A stretch of DNA of 64,000 nucleotides from Tetraselmis striata. Lineage: Eukaryota; Chlorophyta; Chlorodendrophyceae; Chlorodendrales; Chlorodendraceae. The position numbers were made by a program, and so were the translations under genes. Location of the stretch: contig VCJN01002859.1 in NCBI GenBank assembly GCA_006384855.1, positions 50,526 through 114,525 on the forward strand, written 5' to 3'. How positions within the stretch are numbered: position 1 is the first letter of the stretch; the number at the start of each line of letters is the position of its first letter. Positions 59,167 to 64,000 of this stretch are shown piece after piece. Under the pieces are notes generated by a model, which was not told the DNA's origin, made no database searches, and saw nothing but the letters and a program-made list of their open reading frames with translations.

Positions 59167-60567
59167 ATGAGCGCGGGACGTGAGGGCGGGACGAGCCTGG
59201 ACTTCACCGGCGATGCGGTGTACATGGAGGAGGTGTACTCGGAGCTGGGCGGCTCCGTGGTGGTCGAGCACTGCATGGACTGCGCCAAGCATCGCGGCAG
59301 CACGCGGCACAACGAGGCCAAGTACCACCGGTACTACGAGGCGGTGGAAATGCTGGTCGGGCAGTGCTTCCCTAACTGCGAGTGCGAGACAAACCCGCCG
59401 GAGGTGCTGAAGCGGATAACGGGGTCGCGCGGCCCGCGGATGGGCAGCTTCGAGGTGTACGTCTCCAGCGAGGACGGCAGCCGGAAGCAGGTCGTCTTCT
59501 CAAAGTGCCTCACCGGCCGCTGGCCCAGCCTGCCCACGCTGGGCCGCTACATCATGCAGGTCATCGAGCCCAACAAGCCGCGCCCCGTGTACGAGGAGGA
59601 GGAGGAGGGGTCGATGGGGCAGATGGAGAGAACAATCCCCACCGAGCCCTTCATCCACACGCACAGCCCCGACAAGCAGCAGCGCGCCGGGCTGTACCAG
59701 GACCGCAAGTGGGGCTGGGGCAACATGAACGGCAGCACCGGGGCGGCGTACCACGAGGTGCGGCATCAGTACCCCAAGGCGCCCGAGGCGCCCGGCATGA
59801 CCCACAAGGAGAGGCTCTGGCGCGAGTACAACACGCTCATGCACACGGTGCCACCGCCGGTGACCCAGACCTTTTCTGAAGAGGTCGAGCAAGAGGTGGA
59901 GGGGCTGCTCCCTGCGGAGGGCCACCCGGAGGAGCAGGCAGATGAGGCTGGTCGAGCTTTGGAGGAGGCGCAGGCGGGTGAGGGCGATGGGGCCGGCAGG
60001 GGCGGTGGCCTCCTGCCGCCCATTCCCGCAGAGGAAGGCAAGGAGGCAGACGCGACGGCAGAGGAGGCCCGGGACGGGGAGGCTGTTGCCGCGGGTGCCG
60101 AGAGGACGCCCAACGGCGATGCCCAAGCGAAGGAGCTTGCCGATGCTGCTGCTGAGGGGAGCGCCGCTGGAGGTGAGGCGGCGGCTGAGGAAGCGGGCGG
60201 CGAGGCCGGCGAGGAAGCCCCCACGGCCGAGGAGACGCCTGAGGCCATTCGCCCCGATGAGGCAGCGGCAGCTGCCGAGGAAGAATCAGCAGCAGCTGCC
60301 GAGGAGGCACCAGCGGCTCCTGCCGATGAGGCAACAGCGGCGCCTGCCGAGGAGGCACCCGCGGCTCCTGCCGTGGTGGCACCCGCGGCTCCTGCCGAGG
60401 AGGCACCAGCGGCTCCTGCCGAGGAGGCCCCGGCCGCTGCTGGTGAGGCAGCACCACCAGCCGAGGCGGCAGCGGATGGCGAGCCGGCGGAGGCGGCCCC
60501 GGTGCCGGACGCCGCGGCTGATGAGGGCGAGACACCGGCGGTAGAGGAGAAGCCAGCGGAGGAGTGA
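59167..60567 (+). CDS. Rdx/selenoprotein-W-like protein with acidic Ala/Pro repeat tail
   Basis: Single exon, 466 aa. The frame stays open 249 bases upstream, but ATG 59167 (MSAGREGGTSLDF) immediately precedes the conserved part and is preferred. Residues about 28-140 resemble the thioredoxin-like Rdx family (SelW, SelT, SelH): VVVEHCMDC with CxxC at 36-39, TRHNEAKY, FPNCECETNPPE, GSFEVYV and VVFSKCLTGRWPS. CxxC carries Cys, not selenocysteine. Residues about 140-235 have no known domain. The remaining ~230 residues are Glu/Ala/Pro-rich with tandem AEEAPAAP-type units. Redox activity is inferred from the family. Acidic-tailed proteins of this type occur among flagellar proteins of algae, but that link is a guess. 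Confidence 0.75.
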   Translation: MSAGREGGTSLDFTGDAVYMEEVYSELGGSVVVEHCMDCAKHRGSTRHNEAKYHRYYEAVEMLVGQCFPNCECETNPPEVLKRITGSRGPRMGSFEVYVSSEDGSRKQVVFSKCLTGRWPSLPTLGRYIMQVIEPNKPRPVYEEEEEGSMGQMERTIPTEPFIHTHSPDKQQRAGLYQDRKWGWGNMNGSTGAAYHEVRHQYPKAPEAPGMTHKERLWREYNTLMHTVPPPVTQTFSEEVEQEVEGLLPAEGHPEEQADEAGRALEEAQAGEGDGAGRGGGLLPPIPAEEGKEADATAEEARDGEAVAAGAERTPNGDAQAKELADAAAEGSAAGGEAAAEEAGGEAGEEAPTAEETPEAIRPDEAAAAAEEESAAAAEEAPAAPADEATAAPAEEAPAAPAVVAPAAPAEEAPAAPAEEAPAAAGEAAPPAEAAADGEPAEAAPVPDAAADEGETPAVEEKPAEE

Positions 60568-61223
60568 TCGCCTCTTCACTGGCGAGGAGCATGCGTGCAC
60601 ACAGCAGCCTTCCTGTGCCATGTAGCCGAGGGTCTTCTGTGGATAGCGCCGGCACACCCCCTCATGAAGCCGTTGTGGAAAGCTATAACTACCCTTGACA
60701 ATCGTTGCGTTTGTGCCTGCCTGAGGCATGCGTGTGGCAAATCCGCCGCCCTGGGTGTTGCTCTGTGGATGTGGTGGCAACCTCGGGGCGGAAGAAGGGA
60801 AGGGGGGCAGATGGTGCCGTGACATAGCTCGCCCTGCTTGCCCTGCATGGTCGCTCGATTGTGAATGTCATGTGCACTCAGCCTAGCCGGTGTTCACACT
60901 GCAGGGAATGCCCGCCCCCTCTTCGCTGCACCGGGCAGCTTGCCTATTGGTACCGACCGACATAATCACTACTAAATCCGTCTCCTCGTCGAATAACAAA
61001 GAGATGTACACCCAAGGGCCTCATTTACTCACGTCCGGCCGTTTAGTCTCATGGTTTGGGCTCCTGTAGAACTGGGGATCGGGTGTACCTTGCATTGCTC
61101 CAAAGAAGGGTGACTGCGCTTTTCGGGGCTTTGGCCCATGCCATCACGCATCGCCAACTCACTCTGGATGTCACCATGTCTCATGCCGCGCTATCACGGG
61201 TACATGTCTACATGTCGTCCAAC

Positions 61224-61346
61224 CGAGTGTGCTCAAACCGACCCGGCAGGGAAGGGGGGGGGGGAATGGACATCAAGGAGGCGGCAGTCAGCGGATAGTT
61301 GAGTCGCCGAGTGGAGCCAATGGCGGGCCCTAAGAACAACTCGGCT
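61224..61346 (+). repeat. 123-bp direct repeat, copy 1
   Basis: CGAGTGTGCTCAAACCGACC to AAGAACAACTCGGCT, 97% like 61774-61898 apart from the G run (G11 here, G19 there). Spacing 550 bp. Confidence 0.9.
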
Positions 61347-61773
61347 GTCTATGCCCAACGCACACCCGCCTTGTCTGCTCTGTTTTGCCGCCCACACTGC
61401 CGTGCACTTGCCCGAAAAATACCATGCCCGATTTCCCCACAACCTTTGAGACCCCTGCCTTGATTCTCTGAGAGGGGTAGGAATGTTCGGGTCTGTTCCC
61501 CATCCTAAGGAGGGGGGGGAGTGCTCAAACCATCCTACGTGCACCCAAACCGATGACGACCAGTCTCAAGCCGGTCAAGGTGAACAATTGGCCACGATCC
61601 GTGAGGAAGAGCACGGATATGAGGAGGAGGAGAAAGATGAGGAGGTGGAGGAGGTGGAGGAGGAGGAGCGGCCCAATACAGTGCCTCAGACTCGAGCCTG
61701 CTGCATGTCTCAAGCAAACAAACTACTCGTCATTCTACCGCTTCCCCAAATCAGCACAAGGTACACCCATGTT

Positions 61774-61898
61774 CGAGTGTGCTCAAACCGACCCGACGGG
61801 GAAGGGGGGGGGGGGGGGGGGGACATCAAGGAGGCGGCAGTCAGCGGATAGTAAGTCGCCGAGTGGAGCCAATGGCGGGCCCTAAGAACAACTCGGCT
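61774..61898 (+). repeat. 125-bp direct repeat, copy 2
   Basis: Partner of 61224-61346. Its internal G run (61804-61822) is 19 long versus 11. The pair may be a local tandem duplication or the ends of a tiny element. Confidence 0.9.
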
Positions 61899-64000
61899 TG
61901 CGCGGCAGAGAGCAGCGAGTCAGCACGTTGTAATTCACTAATTCACTAGTTCAATTTCAATTTCAAACGGCAGACCGATTGCCGTGGGCAGGGACACTGT
62001 TGTGTGCTTGACGCTGCACCCGTATGGTCTTGGACTAAAGTGACAATCGAGGGGCTGTTCGTCTCAAAAGCACAACGCTAGCCACAGCACTGCAGCGTAT
62101 TATATCGCACATGTATAGGCTGCCCACAAAGTCTTCCCCCCTTATCACACATCAATTGTAGATTGGCCCATCATCAGCCCTCGCCTTCGTTTCAGACTGC
62201 GCTCTTCCATGTGCAACACGACATCATGTGTGGGGGCAACCCTAAATGGCAGTGGTTTGTGCTCTCTTTGTAAGAGCCATACGGGGTGCGTGTCATTGTT
62301 CAGGAGTCAGTAATGAATTTGATAACCCAATGTCACGAGGGCATGAATTTTTTTATAGCACAATATATGCGTTCTATGTGCACGGCTGCACGCTAAGAGT
62401 TAGCTCTATCGTCGTGGAACAACTGCGCGCTCTCCCCGCCTTCGGCATGCAAGCAGTGAGCAGTTCCCACAAACGGCCAATACTGCAATTAAGGCATGCT
62501 CCAAAACCAGCCCACCTACAGCCGCTGTCCGCATTCAATGCGCCCTTGGAGCCAGGCTTCAGCCTGTACTGCGCAGGGGTGCAGCCCCCGAGTCAGCGGG
62601 TGGCGGATCCATATGGTCACCTGCTAGGGCATCGTCAAAGGGTATGTGGTAGGGCTGGCTATCATTACACTCCATCTTCTGCTACTTTGAGTTGCGCCGC
62701 CTAGCGGGACCCCTACGCCGGGAAAATCCGTCCGCCCCGGGGCGAGTACATCTCCTTTTGATCGGGAATGCGAGTCGCGCGGTAAGCCACCCGTACTTAG
62801 GGGTTTGTAGGAAAACCTAAAAAATGTTTGCATCGGGCCCCTGGTTACCCCCTACGGCGCGATTATACTGGTACTCGGCTACCGTAAACTCGTAACGGAT
62901 ATAACCGACGGATGCATGGCTTTATACGCGGCTACGCAGATATATGACATGTGGATCTTTTGTATTGCTTCATCGAAGCCACCGTACGCCACCTATCTAT
63001 GTACGCGCGCTACCGTTGTTGGGTGCGTGATAACTGCATATATCTATAGCATCCATGGCGGACACATGAATTTGAGGGCAAGCAAATCATGCATATGTTA
63101 CCATCGCAATGCATGGCGTTTCTATCGGGCCGTTCCAACAATTCATACATTGTGCTGTGGTGTGCAACTATCTTGTCATGAGGTTCTGAGGTGCAATTAG
63201 ATGAGTGTTGTTTTCTACGCATAAATGAAATATTACAGCACATATAGAGTGCGTTTCATTTTAGGCATTCATTCTCATATCACCAGCACCGGAGGCTGCT
63301 GAGCACGGGCAGCTCATTTTCTCACGGCCAGCAAAAGCGCGATAGCAGTGCAGCTCAGGTTTGAGCACGTGATGTGGAACATGCCCCCATGCTCCAGGGG
63401 GGAAGCCAAAATGGTACCAACGTTGCCACAGCGTGACAACGCCCCATCCAAATTGGTTCGCACCTGCACGCAGGCGTAGAGTAGCCATGACATGGGCCCA
63501 TGATATGCCCCCAACACACTACAATGAGGGGTTTGCTGGGATTTTCCCTGGGACAGGAGGGGACAACTGCTTCGAGCACTTTCAGTTTTTTCGTTTATTA
63601 CACAGGCTCTCCAAGACGTTTAAAACAGTCTATGACATGCAACTCCATTTCTTTTTAATATCTTCGCGATTACAACACTCCGCCTGCTTTCCATTGCAGG
63701 GCGAACAACCAGTTGCGCGTGATGTAGCATGCACACTTGCTACCCCCTTAGACCCAGGACCACGGGGAGAGCAGCATTGAGGAGATTGATTAATCAAATT
63801 CCTATCTGGGCAGCCATGGGGAAAGTTCCCCCCTCTTTCAGGTAGTGGTGAGCTATGCGCTAACCCGCCACCAAGCTGTAGTTTTGCAACCCATGTCATT
63901 CTTACGTGTTCCACATAGCAGTGCCCCATGCTTGCACGTACCTGTATTGAATCGTTCCTAGCGCATCAGGTTATGCACATTTATCGTGACTTTGGATGCA

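Larger units (their letters stand above)
60568..64000. other. No recognisable gene
   Basis: 3.4 kb with only short frames, the longest at 62246-62704 (152 codons) without a domain. It contains the duplicated unit at 61224/61774. The last 1.5 kb is AT-richer and unremarkable. The start of a gene running off the right edge cannot be excluded. Confidence 0.5.

Noticed and set aside
711-62702. 13-base inverted match (TAGGCGGCGCAAC) near both ends of the window
   Set aside because: Matches of this length are expected by chance in 64 kb and do not extend.
62246-62704. 152-codon open frame as a gene
   Set aside because: No domain, mixed composition, no supporting splice or regulatory signs.

Overview
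The window is nuclear DNA of a eukaryote, most likely a unicellular alga and probably a green one. The evidence is indirect. Genes are GC-rich and broken by many short GT-AG introns with GTGAGT-type donors. A plant/animal-type SMCHD1/GMI1 chromosomal ATPase and a VWA-alpha-kinase are present. The transposons are DIRS-like tyrosine-recombinase retroelements of the kind common in green algae, and there is a tRNA-derived SINE. No bacterial operon, phage module, CRISPR array or rRNA gene is visible. The species cannot be named from this sequence.

Layout. 1-5.7 kb: no convincing gene, one weak minus-strand frame and a solo arm of a foldback element. 5.76-10.29 kb: old DIRS-like fossil on the minus strand, with a 1.2-kb terminal-inverted-repeat element nested in it. 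10.3-12.4 kb: unrecognised decayed DNA and a 271-bp foldback element. 12.76-16.63 kb: fumarylacetoacetase gene (8 exons). Its last exon carries 17 bases identical to the Tn5/Nextera mosaic end, probably an assembly artefact. 18.3-28.1 kb: large satellite complex, with a ~374-bp satellite in two opposed arrays, a ~300-bp satellite between them, inverted junction sequences and a weak inverted repeat outside. 29.76-33.08 kb: younger DIRS-like fossil between ~320-bp direct repeats. 33.74-46.89 kb: a ~16-exon SMCHD1/GMI1-like GHKL ATPase with SMC-hinge. 48.11-51.35 kb (minus): four-exon VWA-alpha-kinase, tail-to-tail with the previous gene. 51.86-57.45 kb: third DIRS-like fossil, which retains tyrosine-recombinase sequence and carries a second copy of the 1.2-kb element. 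58.52-58.77 kb: SINE with 13-bp target duplication. 59.17-60.57 kb: single-exon Rdx/selenoprotein-W-like protein with an acidic Ala/Pro repeat tail. 60.6-64 kb: no recognised gene.

The four firm genes (tyrosine catabolism, chromatin/DNA repair, kinase signalling, thiol-redox-like) do not look functionally linked. They are separated by repeats. The most striking sequence-level feature is the number of long pure G or C runs: fifteen of 16-31 nt in 64 kb. Inside host genes these are C on the sense strand in six of seven cases, and one forms the pyrimidine tract directly before a splice acceptor. Two copies of the nested 1.2-kb element show that such runs grew independently from short C runs at different sites.

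I did not find a convincing new multi-gene system. The best leads are the divergent nucleotide site of the SMCHD1-like ATPase, the homopolymer expansion pattern, and the inverted satellite complex.
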